Assembly: GCA_030247885.1 (NCBI GenBank)
Contig: JAPDRO010000005.1
Coordinates: 868,001-932,000 of the forward strand
DNA from: Taxawa tesnikishii (nom. ined.)
Taxonomy: Eukaryota; Ascomycota; Dothideomycetes; Dothideales
Length of the DNA stretch: 64,000 bases
Direction: 5' to 3'
Below, piece after piece: positions 34,092 to 45,834 of this stretch; position 1 is the stretch's first letter; each line of letters starts with the position of its first letter. The notes below the pieces were generated by a model. That model saw only the letters and a program-made list of their open reading frames with translations, made no database searches and had not been told where the DNA came from. Position numbers and translations under genes: made by a program.

Positions 34092-36056
34092 TCAACGGGT
34101 TTGGCCAGTCCCCCATCCATCATCAAACGCATCACACAGCAACCCTTCTCTCTCCTCGTCCGTCAGCCCCTCCTTCCTCATCGCCGTCTCCCACTGCTCC
34201 ATCTCGCTATCACTCAGCAGGCACTCATCAAATCGGCCCTTGATGCTGTTCACATCAATACCCTCCCCGATGAACACAACTTCCTGTCTGCGATCACCCC
34301 ACTCGCCCTCGAAATCCTTCTTGATCAGCTCTGTCACATCCTCGCTCGGAGAGTGCCACTGCTCGGAAGGGACGCAAGCAAACCAGTTGAGACCTCCGGA
34401 AACCGTCAACATTGCCCCTGCTTGGCTCCAGTCACCAGACACATAAGGACGCGTGGCGAGCCAGATGAAGCCCTTGGAGCGCAGAAGAGATTTGAAGATC
34501 GGGTGGGATTTTTTGTTCGCAAGACGTGTGGTGATGGGCGGGTCTGGATACTTCGCTTGCGGAGCGGATGAGTTCGAGCTGACCGATGTGTCGTCGGTCT
34601 CTGATCCCTGATCAGTGTCGTGCGAGGTTGCTGAGGAGGGGTTGGAGTTTGAGCGGGTTTGCTTGGATCCCGATTTGGGAGCTGTATCTGCCCACTCGGA
34701 TGAGGAAGAGTCCCCTCGCCTTCGCTCTCTTCTTCTACTTCTTCTTCTTCTTCTTCTTCTTGCGGCTCGAGAATCACGAACTTGTCGTGAACTAGCTCGT
34801 ATAGTCTGCCCGGGTGGAAGGGTTTACGGGCCCGGTAGACAAAGCTGTTGATGCCATATTCGAGAGTCTCAGGCTTCGGAGCCAACACTTTCCGCCCAAA
34901 ATTGTCGATCATGGACATGTCTTGCAAGCTCTTCAACCAACCGACGCTCTTTACTGATGTCTCTTCGCTGTACAGGCCGGTCGCAATTATTTCTCTCACG
35001 TCTAGTGGGATGACACCGTGGGGATTCTCGGACTGTTTCGACAGTCGGAGACTGGTTTCGAGGACTTTGGCCCCGGGGTTGAGTGTTCTGATCAGGCCTC
35101 GAATCCTTAGGAGCATATCGTCGTCAATCATGTCGATCTTTGCGAGAGTCAGCATGCGCTGCAGTCTGCTCGGATACGCGAATGCAGATGAACCTTGTTC
35201 ACAATAATCACATCTGCAAATTCAATCTGATCGATCATCAGGTCAGAGACAGTCCGCTGATCTTCCGGGGTCTCGACTTCAGACTCGAAGCGTTCATGCA
35301 AGAGCTGGATGGTCTCGAACTCCTCGAAGAAGCGGAAGCCATCGAGCACTGTGACCGTTGTGTCCAGCTTCGCAATCTTATTCAAGCCTCCGGCTTCCGC
35401 ACTGATACACCGTTTCAGCAGGGCCTTGGGAGGTAGCATGGAACACTCACATTTCGTTGAAGACCTTCTTTTCCTCTTCATCGAACTGGTCGAGAGCTCC
35501 GTCAGCATTCATCATGGCCTCCGTGAAATTGGCTGTGAAGCTCTCAGCCACCTGCTGAGGTTCGCTGATGCCGGTGCTTTCGATAATCACATAATCATAT
35601 TCGCCAGCTCTCGCCATCTTCGCCAGCTCGATGACGAAATCACCGCGGAGCGTGCAGCAAATGCAACCATTCTGCATCGCGATCATCTTCTCCGCTTCCC
35701 GGCCTTTCTTCTTGCTGTCGGCGACAATGATGCCCTCATCAACGTTGACTGCGGCCATATCGTTGACTATGATCGCGATCTTCAGGCCATGGCTCTTAGA
35801 GTTGAGGACGTAGCTGAGCAATGTGGTTTTGCCGCTGCCCTGATGACTTGTTTAGATGCATACTGGAGGATCGGTAGAGGAAGATCACCAGGAAGCCCGA
35901 CAGCAAGGTGATCGGCAGCGCCTTGAAGCGCGGCGAGATATCGCAGGCGTTCATCGTAACACGGCTTTTGCGAGCTTTCTTTGCTGCAGGAGCAGGGAGC
36001 GGGGCTTTTGCTGCCGTTTGGAAGCCATAGTAAGGGTACATTCCTGGAACAGCCAT
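34092..36056 (-). CDS. CobW/COG0523 metallochaperone GTPase (ZNG1-like)
   Basis: Four exons: 36056-35889, 35839-35451, 35401-35194 and 35137-34092; introns are 49, 49 and 56 nt. The P-loop GFL|GSGKTTLL is split by the first intron. Other motifs are the metal-binding CxCC (NGCICCTLRGD), the Walker-B-like VIIESTGISEPQ, and the base-recognition VNK|IDM at the third intron. A CobW C-terminal domain follows (LLRSKGFIWLATRP, GDWSQAGAMLTVSGG, EVVFIGEGID). The family delivers metal, zinc to methionine aminopeptidase in the ZNG1 case. A poly-Glu/Ser-rich insertion of about 90 residues separates the two domains and is encoded by a CTT microsatellite. The frame breaks there (GEG|DSSSSEW); one C in the C4 run at 34712-34715 restores it, giving about 603 residues. 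Confidence 0.88.
34727..34771. repeat. CTT/GAA microsatellite encoding poly-Glu
   Basis: Repeated CTT on the + strand is read as GAA on the coding (minus) strand. It encodes the Glu tract in the linker of the CobW-type protein, so length variation between strains would change only the linker. Confidence 0.8.
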
Positions 36057-36265
36057 CTTAAATGCATCCGACGGCGAATCTGGATGACCACCTTGATGGT
36101 ATAGCAACTAGATGATTGGTCGAGAGTGCAACGAAGAACTAGGACTCCAACCACATTTGGGGCATTTCTGTTAGCCGAAACACCATGATGGGCATTAGTA
36201 TCCATTGCAGAAAGCTGTGTTCAGGATAGAAAAATTCGTTTCCTTGCTAATAGAACAGAGCGAGA

Positions 36266-39200
36266 CTACTGTTTACCGTGTAGAAACTGTAGTAAAGTTC
36301 CGTTCCCCAAGGGCCGTTCTACTGCGGAATGACGATGCTGTTGGCGTGCGCGAATGCGTTCCCGTCTTGTTTTCTTCTCGACAGCATCGGTACAACAAAG
36401 CGGAACCCTTGGGCGCAATGGAGATTCTTCGCTTTCCCCGCGATCAGTGTCTGTTACAGACTCGATGGTTCCGTCAAGCAGAAGTGCGATGTTGTCAGGA
36501 GAAGGATTTACTGCAGAGATAGGAGCACGTTTTGACACAGATTGAGGGAATCGAACAAGGGGCGACGGTGACCAAGCAGATTCCCCACGTTCGCTTGAAC
36601 TGGAGTCTGGTGTCTTAGCGTGCAACCAAGAAGGACGGTAATATCCCGCTTTCGGATCGTACAAGAGTCGCATACGGTTCGACGGTGAGACGGAACCAGA
36701 AGAACGGGCCGCTTGCCCTTCATCAGTTGCATTGCCAGATATAAGTCGGATAGTACGTGGCAATGATGAGGTGGGTTCCTCACTTTCAGTCGTGTCAGAG
36801 GGCGTGGATTTAGCGGATCTGACTGCCGCAACTGTACTTTTCCTTGAGGGGTTGTCTGCGACTGGGTTGGAAGTACAACCAGCCATACTCCGAACAAGCC
36901 CAACAAGAGGCGACGGTGATGAAGTTTTCTTGTCTCCGGTAGTATCGGACTCTTCAGGAGATTCAACAGGGTTATCACTCGCAATCTTGTTCGTCTCAGG
37001 GCGGGAGTCTTCTCTTGACTCAGGAGCACGACGATACATAGATTGAACATATTCGAGCAAAGACGGTGGCCGATATGGAGTTTCTCCGCTCCTGGGAGGA
37101 TCAGAGCTTGATGTGGGTCCGGCAGAGCCATCAGCCTCAGCTGCAGATTCCCGCTTCCTCTGAATGTCCTCCGGCAGCACTTCCCTCGTGCCAGTCCCAG
37201 GAAACTTTCTGGTAATCCTGCTTTTTGGCAGAAGATGCGACTTGGTCTCTTGCGTTGAAACATTCCCCGACTTTCAACTCTTCCACGCTCCGGCGTTGTG
37301 GGCCCCGATCTGGGCGTCCTCTCACGATGAGTGTTGACTTCTTTGTCGTCGATGCTGACTGTAGCATTCGAGTTTGGTTCTGGTAATTGCTCGGCTCTGG
37401 GTGTGGGTACAATGGTCTCCTCTTGCTTTGAAGAAGTCTGCAGACCTGAAAGTTTGTTCCGCAAGTCATCGTACACGCTCATAAGGGGTGATAAGTCGAC
37501 AGAGGATCTATTATGGTTCGTCTTCCGGGGCTTCTCGGCACTTGCTAAGACATCTACCACCCTCTCATTTCTTGGAGGTGCTTCCGGCTTGAGCTTCAAG
37601 CGAGTCGTAGGCGTCTTTGCATGGCTGGATGTGTCCTGGACCAGGAGCCGCTCATCGAGAATCTGGAGAGCTTCCGCAGCTCGGGAGTCGCGGAAAGTGT
37701 CAGAGGGCGGCGGAGTCAACAGGCCGTTCTCCAACGTTCCGTAGAACGATCGGAGAGCTTGTCGATAAGTTTCTGGAAGCGGCGCGGTTTTATGGCTGTC
37801 AGCTATTCTTCTGTAGCCTTGATAAGCCCATTGCGAGTTATTGGAGTGATAGAACACAGGGATGAGAGAACTCATGTGACCTGAAACCCAATCCTGGCGA
37901 GTGTATAAGGTAACAAGCATCATGGTCCTTGATTCGGCGCAAAAACTGGGTGTACTGGGAAGAGTCATTAGTACTACCCTTGCATGCATGTGGCGTAACG
38001 TACTGAACTGCTACCACGAATGGTGTAGGCCACCCGGACTGCCCATGGCGCTCCGTGTAGTCAGTCGCGAATGCCGCAACAACCTTGGCTTGGTTTTCCA
38101 GGTGGGAAGTGTTTCGGCAGAATACAAGTGGGCCTTCTGCGATCCGGAAATGGAAGCCATAAGCCCAATCGTGAATGTATTCATGCGCTTCAGAGATAGC
38201 ACGGTCTGGCGATACGAGGGCGCTGATCTCAGTGGGCGGCTCGCTTTCTTCATCTCTCAACGGCAAGGCGAGGTGGACAGATCCGACTGGCTCAATGGTG
38301 GAGCCGTTGAACATGCCACGAAAGTTCCGAAGTCCTGCCTTAAATGCTGCATATGCTTTTAGACTGTGCGATAAACCATCACCCCGTTGTCTACTAAATC
38401 GATATCCATACGGTTGAGTTTCATCGAAAAACAGTTTGTAGACAAATTTGGAGGACGACCCTCGATCAGGGAAAATGTGGACAACGACTGCAGTCCCATC
38501 GCTACTCATAATCAATCTGTTCACGCGGTCAGTTGTTGTGTAAGCACGCAAACGAGAACAGAGCAAGGGAGTTCAAGACATGCAGCAAAGAAACTAACAC
38601 TTACCCGGACTCGATAGCATACGGATTTTTCTGCCATCTGCGTCTCCAATCTTTCATGAATTCCCAAAGTATCTGCAATTCTTCCTTGAGCGTGTGAGAA
38701 TGCAACGAAGCAATGCGTGAAGGAGTGAGCGAGTAGAGAATTCCATCCGGTGTTGCAACACAGAATCCGACGCCGGAGCTAGAATTGCGGATGTTTACAT
38801 GTGCTGGAACGGAATTGAGAGCGTCCTCAACCTGAGTTGCTGTACAGGCCTCCGAATCGCTTTCTGACTCCCGCAGCATCGAGGGTTCGTAGGCTGCATA
38901 AGCCAAGGTTTTCTTGGCGATTCCACGCAGCTTCATCTGTGCGGTGGGCGATGAGAGTATACCCCGTGACATGGAGCCGGCAGGTATCTTCAACGCCGCC
39001 AGTACAGATCTGGGAAACGTCGCGTTCCTAGAACCACGCACGTTGTGCACACGCTCGCGATAACCGTACCCTTTCTGCAAGTCATTTTTGTGAAAGAAAA
39101 CTTTGTACTTGGGAGCGTCGCTCTGGTAACTATACCATTGACTCTGACGTTCATATACAGATAGCATTAGATGAGGTGGCGAACCAACTACTTGATTTGT

Positions 39201-41057
39201 CAATTGAGCAGAGCTATAAGAATCGTCAGCGGAGCTTTCAAAGACAATTTGGGTAACCCACTGAACAACCACGACATAAGCGCTTTCTAGGCGACTCTTC
39301 TCCATCTCGTCGGCCGCAAACGAAGCAACAACAGCGCACAAGCGTTGGAGAGTGATGCCTCTAGGCTGGCTTGTCTCAAACAGTACAAGGGTTCCCGTAA
39401 CCAATTCGACGTGGAAGCCATCTGTCCAAAGACGGCTGTAGAGTCCGCCGAGGTTTGGCCAGTTGTTATTGGTATACACTTTGTCGCTCAATGCCGTGCT
39501 GACATATGTTTCTAGTCCAGTGGTATCCCAGGGCGTTTCGAACGCTCGATGACATCGGTCCAATTGCGATTGAGTGGGAAGCGTAGTCCAATTGAATTCG
39601 CTCGGCGGTTTGATATGTGGTTCTGCTCCCCTAGCTGTGAAAGTTCCGAGAAGAGTCTGCAATGACTGTTGAAGGTGTGTTATCGACAGGCTTAAGGTGT
39701 TGTTCAATACGGTTTGTGGCATCAGCCGTTTCGTGTCTCCCATACTCAGCGAGTTGGGAGATATGGTTCTCAACGAGCCTAATCTTGACTGCCATTCGGT
39801 AATGTTCAAGCTGTATCTCCGCATCTGTTCGATGTCGAAGCTTGAGGACGGAAACACAGTGATTAACAACGTGTCAGCTGGCCCTGAGGGAGATGTCCTA
39901 ATCCTTTTCAGCTAAATTCATCGGAGTGTTGTTGTTGTAGGGAACAAGTTGTCCGTGCTTGGTGCAGATGCGCCACGTGTGCGAAGAGACTACTCACGAA
40001 ACAACAATGGCGTAGGGTTTGCGCTGCCATCTAAATTCCCAGGAATCCGAGAGCCAGTTGATTGCTCGAAGCTCGCGCATTAATCGATCATGAGATTGCG
40101 CTGCGGACAGATACATGACAAGGACGCCTCGAGGCAGGTGAACGCAGAATCCATCAGGATGAGGATCCTTGGGTAGGTTTGTTTCTGACGTCGTGAGAAC
40201 CTTGCGCACCCGGATGTCTTTCTCCGGCATCGGAAGAAGTTGAAGTGGAATGGTAGGGTAATCGTCGGGCACGAACTCTGGCGGTTTCAAGATGTGCCCT
40301 TCCGTAAAAATGCCTAGAAAGTTGTTCAGGCTTTGTGATGCACGCTTTGCCCTGATCGCGTCCCAAAAAGCCATGGTAACGTAAGGTTCCTTGCCAAGTG
40401 AGAGACGCTGATCAGCGTATCGGGTTCGACAAAGGTAGAAACCTGCATATCGCCTGCCTTGAGCCGTAGGAGAAGAATACACATGGATGGCATGCGCAAG
40501 TGCATCCGGGTTGTGCCATTGATCCTTCGTAAGGACAGATACCGTGATGTGATCTTCTTCGCCCGGGTCGTTAGAGGAAGTGTGATGGTCTGCGCTATGT
40601 AGGTTGTCAGCGCTAGCGCTCATAGCTCACTGGATTTGACTTGCACATACGTGACACAAAGCGCGTAGATCGTTTCGCCTGTCAAGCGAATATATTCTTG
40701 CGCAAACTTGCCAAGGATGCTCAACTCCTGCTCGAGAGGAACTGGCGACCATTTTGCACGTATGTAGACCACGTAAGGGCCACTAACAAGCTGCACAGTG
40801 CACCCGGTGATGGGGGTGATGGAAAAGAGTGCCGATAGATCCAGATAGGGCGGCGACTGCCTCAGGTAGATTCCTTGTCGGGGCTTCTTTGGAAGCGTGC
40901 TTAGTTTTTCGAATAAACGCCTATCGCGCTTCCCTTGCAAAGAACCCGAACGACGATCAATCCTTGCAACGCGTGCTGTGTTGGCCGCTCTTTTGGCCGC
41001 TCTTAAGAGAACGTCTCGCCCACGTTGAGTTCCATGTCGGAAGCGCAGCAATTTCAT
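36266..41057 (-). CDS. Unrecognised protein of six exon-encoded repeat units
   Basis: Six exons: 41057-40651, 40594-39998, 39897-39262, 39213-38605, 38516-38004 and 37954-36266. The introns (56, 100, 48, 88 and 49 nt) are all phase 2 and each has a usable donor (GTATGT, GTGAGT, GTGGGT, GTAAGT, GTACGT). Each exon is one diverged unit. It opens with a beta-like strand (DHITVSVL, TLLITVFP, HLMLSVYE, TAVVVHIF, TMMLVTLY). Its middle has a Y..[FY]..GYxxR..A..GL pattern, then GFxVxLxxGxLV, and it closes with an aromatic-hydrophobic strand (PYAIVVS, YVVVVH, PYAIES, FVVAVH, YALCVT). The first unit lacks about 45 N-terminal residues, so an upstream exon is possible. The last unit runs into a Ser/Pro/Arg-rich tail. 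One base is missing in the C4 run at 37265-37268. About 1480 residues; no signal peptide or membrane helix seen; no family recognised. Confidence 0.7.
36520..37070 (-). repeat. Three copies of a short tail motif
   Basis: In the C-terminal tail of the six-unit protein a ~19-residue motif recurs: RPPSLLEYVQSMYRRAPES (about 37066-37010), SPSPLVGLVRSMAG (about 36915-36870) and SPSPLVRFPQSVSKRAP (about 36568-36515). The DNA copies share CAA..GCGACGGTGA on the + strand. In otherwise disordered sequence this looks like a repeated short linear motif. Confidence 0.5.
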
Positions 41058-41679
41058 GCGATGCGACGGTAATATTATCCGGCGCCTGTGCTATCGGAGC
41101 AAGAATGAGAGCAACCAGCTAAGCACACTTCGACAGAATTGAAGCAACGAGCAATGATGAAAAGGTTGATGGATGGAAGGTAATGCAGTCGACGTAACTA
41201 CGTCCTGTCCTCGGAAGAAGTACCAGCTTTGCGCAAACAGAGCAAACATCCCTCCAAACCTCATCCATACCCAAATCTTTCGAGTGCCACACACAGCAGC
41301 TGCCTACAACTGGACGTCAATGTAATAATGCTTTGCATTGTATTGCAGCGCCAACATCCGAAAGCGGGTCGAGTCTGTACGGGATACCGGGCTCATTCCG
41401 GGACAGAGAAGGGTGCGGCACAACAACAACCCAAGACTTGACAAGGCTAGCGCTAACTACTTTTCGCTTTCTATCTTGACTAGCTGAGGCCTGCTACAAA
41501 GCCTGAATTCGAGGGATCCTGCCCATACGGCCTGTATGATGGAAGGAGGCAGAGGATTACACAGTTGCGCCAAAGGCAGGAGTAGGCAGGCTCCAAGTAT
41601 ACTAAAAAGACGCAAAGCGCCTAGCTCACCTTACCCAGACAAATATCGCATCCACCTGTCCAGTCACTGTTAGTTTGCC
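41058..41679. other. Intergenic region between six-unit gene and PRP5
   Basis: It holds the 5' flank of the six-unit gene and the 3' UTR of PRP5. An open stretch reading DNITVAS just upstream of 41057 resembles a unit start but is in another frame, so I did not join it. Confidence 0.4.
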
Positions 41680-44600
41680 TTATTCGACCTTGTACCTGCC
41701 TCCAGCAGCCGGCGCACGGGCATCACTATCCGCAGCCGCCATCGTACCCTCCTTGAGCAAGCGCTGCAGTTCGCGCATAGCTTGCGTGACAACCAGCTCG
41801 GTGTCACCCTCCACAAGGATGTAGAGTTTTGGCGGATCTGTGGGACCGGGCTCTTTCCCAAGCGGGTAGAAGTTTCCTTTGGACGTGATGGACGTTCCTG
41901 TGGCTTCGAGGACTTTGGCAACGTTAGTGCGGTTCGTGACAGCCCAACGCGCCTTTTGTGGGAAATCGTTGATCTCAAGAGTGGCGTGGTAGGCGCCTGC
42001 GTCGGGCCCTTTGTTGTCGATGGGAACGCCAGGGCGAGTGGCTCCACGCGCGCCAAGGCGGTTGTTGATGTTTGCTGCGGCGGCGGAGACGCGATCGAGC
42101 GGGTTGTTGCTGCGCGGCTGGACGGTTTCAGTCTTGTGTACTTGGATGGCGGCGTCCAAGTCAATGCCCTTGGGTACGCCTGGCAGAGCAGACGACTTGA
42201 CTTCAGTCGTAGAGTCATCCTTGGCCTTGACCACGATCGGTGCTTCGGTTTTCTTCTCTTCTTTCTCTTCTTCTTCGTCGTCATCGCCCGTCTTGTAGGC
42301 GCGACGCTCACGCATACGTTCGGCATCGCGCTGTGCGTCTAGACGGTCCAGGCCTTTGCCTCCGAAACCGGATCCGCTGATTTTGGCCGAGCCCTCTTTG
42401 ACTTTCTGCTGGAAGCCTTCAAGCAGCTTCTTCAACTCCTCCGGCACTGGTTGCCCACTCTGCTCCAAAGCCTTGACGAGATCGCGGGCATACTTGTCTT
42501 GTTCAGGCGTGATGAAAGTTACCGCCGTACCCTTGTTGCCTGCGCGACCCGTACGACCAGAGCGGTGGACATAGTCCTCCAAGTGGTTGGGAACGTCGTA
42601 ATTGATGACAAGTTTGAGCTGCTTTACGTCAAGCCCACGTGCAGCCACCGACGTAGCAATCATAACCTGGAAGTGGCCAGCCTTGAAGTCGTCGATGGCC
42701 TGGTCTCGGTCAATCTGCTCTCGCCCGCCGTGGATCGAGCCGCAAGGATATTTGGCGCGCTGAAGGTCGATCAGAAGTTTGTCAGCAGATTCCTGGCGCT
42801 CAACGAATATCAAGGCTCGGGCATCCTCATCTTCCTCGAATAGTTGACCCAGCAGCTCCAGCGTCCTCAAGAACTTGCTCTTCTCCGGGCGTACTTCGAT
42901 TATTTGTGTGATTTCAGGAGCCACAACACTTCGGCCACCAACAATAATCTCCACAGGCTTGGTGAGGGCCTTGCGAGCCAGCGCTTCCATGTTGCGCGGG
43001 AAAGTAGCCGAGAAAAGAACAGTCTGTCGGTCCGGTCGGACATTCGACAGGAGCTTGACCACCTGTGGCTCGAAACCCATATCGAACATACGGTCCGCCT
43101 CGTCAAGCACGATGTATGTCACGCGGCGTAGGTTCGTAACGCGTCCTTGGTTTGCAGCAAGCAGATCAATGATACGACCAGGAGTGCAAACAATGATTTC
43201 AGCACCACGCTTCAGCTCGGCAATCTGGTCCTTGATGGGAGCGCCACCGTAACAACAGACGGCCCGCAGGTTAAGCGCCTTTAAATAGGGCTTGCACTCT
43301 CTGTGGATCTGCGTAGCGAGCTCGCGAGTTGGTGCCATGATGATGCTGATAGGTCCATCCATGTTGTCGAGCGGACGTTGGTCTTTGATATGGCGGAACA
43401 TGGGGAGAAGGAACGCTACAGTCTTGCCAGAGCCGGTTTTGGCAACACCGATAACGTCCCGTCCTGACATGATGGCCGGTACCGCTTGAGCCTGTACAGA
43501 AGTTGGCTTCTCGAAGCCTAGCTTACGGATAATATCGAGGGCCTGGGCCCCAAGACCAAACTGGGCCCATTTAGTCACAGGGGCCGGCACGTTAGCACCC
43601 CGGACTTTGATGCCATCGAGCTCGAAGCGAAGATTCTTGACATCCTCCTCGCTCATCTCTTTGGCCTCGATCGGCTCAGTATAGAAATCTTTACGGAATG
43701 GCTCGTACTTCTGTTTCGAGTGATCCACAGTTGGTATGTCTTTCTTCTTTTTCTTGCTCGCAGCCATGGCCAAAATGTCGTCTTCATTTTCGCCGACAGC
43801 ATCAAGATCAGCTTCGTCATCGTCACTAAAGAATGCTTGTGGTTCTTGTTGCTTCCCTTTGCCCAGAGGCATGTTTGGCTTTTGGGTGCTGCTACAGGCG
43901 CCTCAAGGCCGCTCATGAAAGCATCGAGTGGATCAACATCATCGTCGTCTCCCGCCGAAGCACTGTTGGTGTTCGTAGCAGTCGCATGCCCATTGGTCAT
44001 CTCAACATCGGTAGTTGAAGAATCTGTTGCTTGAGCAGCACGTTTCTCGGCAGCGGCGCGCGCAGCAGCGGCCATCTCCTCTTCATTACCCGCATCTGTT
44101 GTGTCAAGGTCACCGTCGTCGTGATTCTCAACTTCGTTAGCGTGCACAGCATCCCCGGTATCGTTTTGGAGTTCGGGGTTGGAAGCTTCACTAGAGTCTT
44201 GCGTTCAACTTGTTCATCGCCCATGTCCACAGCGTCCATGGCAGACTGCTGTTCAGGCTTCGATTCCGCCTGGGCTTGATTCAAACCAAAACCGGTGATG
44301 CCGTTGGTTGGTCTGCCGCTAAATGTAGGGGCTCCTGCAAAACGGCCTGTCAGTGATGGCTTCTCGACAGACAGGAGCGTTAGGCTTACCTTTGAGCGTG
44401 CTTGGGGTAGACTTCTTACTGGTGTCAGCCGCCGGATTGCCATTAGCAAGAAGCGCAGACTTAGACTTCCCGGGTATTGCAACATCAGCGCCCAGAGCTG
44501 AGCGCGGTGCATTGACTGTCGTTGCCTTCTTTGCAATGGCTTTTGGGTCGAATTTGCCAGCAAATGGTTTTGATGGAGCTTCTTCCCTTGTGTCTTCTCC

Positions 44601-45358
44601 GCCGATTGGCCCGACTGTTGAGGTGAAGCAACAGCTGCCGGGGATGCAGCATCGGGGGTGTCCGTAGCCTGCGTGGCGGTCGCGCTGACGACTTGGGCAG
44701 CAGCCTCTGCCGCCTTCTTTTCTTCCTGTTTCTTCTTCCAAGCTGCAAGCTTCGCTTGTCTCTCAGCGTGCTTCTTCGCCATCTCTTCGGCTACCGATTT
44801 CTTTGCCTGCCGCGTCAGTTCCGTTTCTCTTGACATGGAAAGTTTCTCGTGACGCACCTCGTTGGCTTGGGCGCTTGCCGTACTGGACCTGCGATCTCTA
44901 GTATCCTCACGGTGTGCACCACGTCTTGAGTCTACGGAGTCGTCGCGACGGGGACGCTTACGCTCTCTTGAATCATCACGACGGTCTCTCGAGTCGTACG
45001 CACGGTCTCTGCTGCGGTACCGTCGGTCCCTGACTGATGATCTTTCTCTTGAACGTTTTCGCTCACGTGAACGCTCGTAGCGAGGGAGTCTGTCGTCGTT
45101 GCGTCGATCGCGCGAGCGGTCCCGACGTGGAAAAAGTTCGCGGTCGTCTCTCTGCTGATGGGTCGGTCTCTGTCCGTTACTTGCGGGGTGTTGGAAAGGT
45201 CTACGTACATCTCTGCGGTCGTCTCTGCGGCGGTCGCGGTCGCGGTCGTCTCTGTAGTCATCTCGACGATTGTCGCGACGTCTATCATCGCGGCGGTCAT
45301 CCCTGCGGTCGCGCGCGTAGTAGTCGCCCCGCCGCGGAGAGCGGGCTCTGTTCGACAT
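41680..45358 (-). CDS. PRP5: DEAD-box pre-mRNA splicing helicase Prp5
   Basis: Two exons: 45358-44390 and 44334-41680, with a 55-nt phase-1 intron (CACTGAC branch). The first ~250 residues are an Arg/Asp/Ser-rich region, then a charged helix ([26 protein letters not shown]). The helicase core has [20 protein letters not shown] (Q motif region), [37 protein letters not shown] and [10 protein letters not shown], followed by the long Prp5 C-terminal domain. Prp5 acts in U2 snRNP/branch-site proofreading. Three one-base losses are inferred at 44585-44587 ([15 protein letters not shown]), near 44204-44205 ([16 protein letters not shown]) and 43880-43883 ([15 protein letters not shown]). With them both exon lengths fit the splice phases and the protein is about 1208 residues. 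Confidence 0.93.
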
Positions 45359-45834
45359 GGTCAGAAAGTCGGAAGTGTTGGGAACTGTCAATCCAAATAA
45401 ACGTGTGCCGTATAGAGCAGCAGTAGTGGGAATGGAGTGGTGAAGGGTGCAACAAGTGGTGAAGGTGAGGGGTTCCTGGGGAGAAGGGTGCCTGCAGCGT
45501 GAGAACGTGCATCCAGAAGAAACTCCCATAACCGAGCTAACCGTTTCCGGAATAGCATCCAAGTACCCCGAAACTCAAGACATAGCAGCCACAGCCACAG
45601 CCACAGCCACAGGTCTGGGGAGAGCTTCAAACAGGGCAGGCACGGCGGGCTCAAACACGCGACGAGACAGCCGACGCTCGTTCCTCGTTCCTCCAGCTGT
45701 GACTACCTCCCTTCCTGCACGACTCTCACGCGACTCTCATTCCCACTTCTGTACCAACATTCACCCATCGGTTCTTTGAAAACGCCTGTTGCATTTGGAG
45801 TCTTTCGCTCAATCAGAAGAACAGCTCCACAGTC
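45359..45834. promoter_or_regulatory. Divergent promoter region, PRP5 / mitochondrial HMG-box gene
   Basis: This 476-bp spacer holds the two promoters and contains the CAGCCA tandem repeat described separately. No other element is clear. Confidence 0.45.
45586..45612. repeat. Hexanucleotide CAGCCA tandem repeat
   Basis: Four and a half perfect copies of CAGCCA lie in the shared PRP5 / HMG-box promoter region, about 225 bp from each start codon. Confidence 0.9.

Noticed and set aside
41058-41294. An extra N-terminal exon of the six-unit gene reading DNITVAS
   Set aside because: It resembles a unit opening but is in a frame that neither one added base nor a consensus intron links to the first unit.
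44319-45562. Long open frames on both strands over the Arg/Asp-rich start of PRP5
   Set aside because: They are shadows of a low-complexity RD/RS-coding repeat; only the minus-strand frame joins the helicase by a consensus intron and the right phase.
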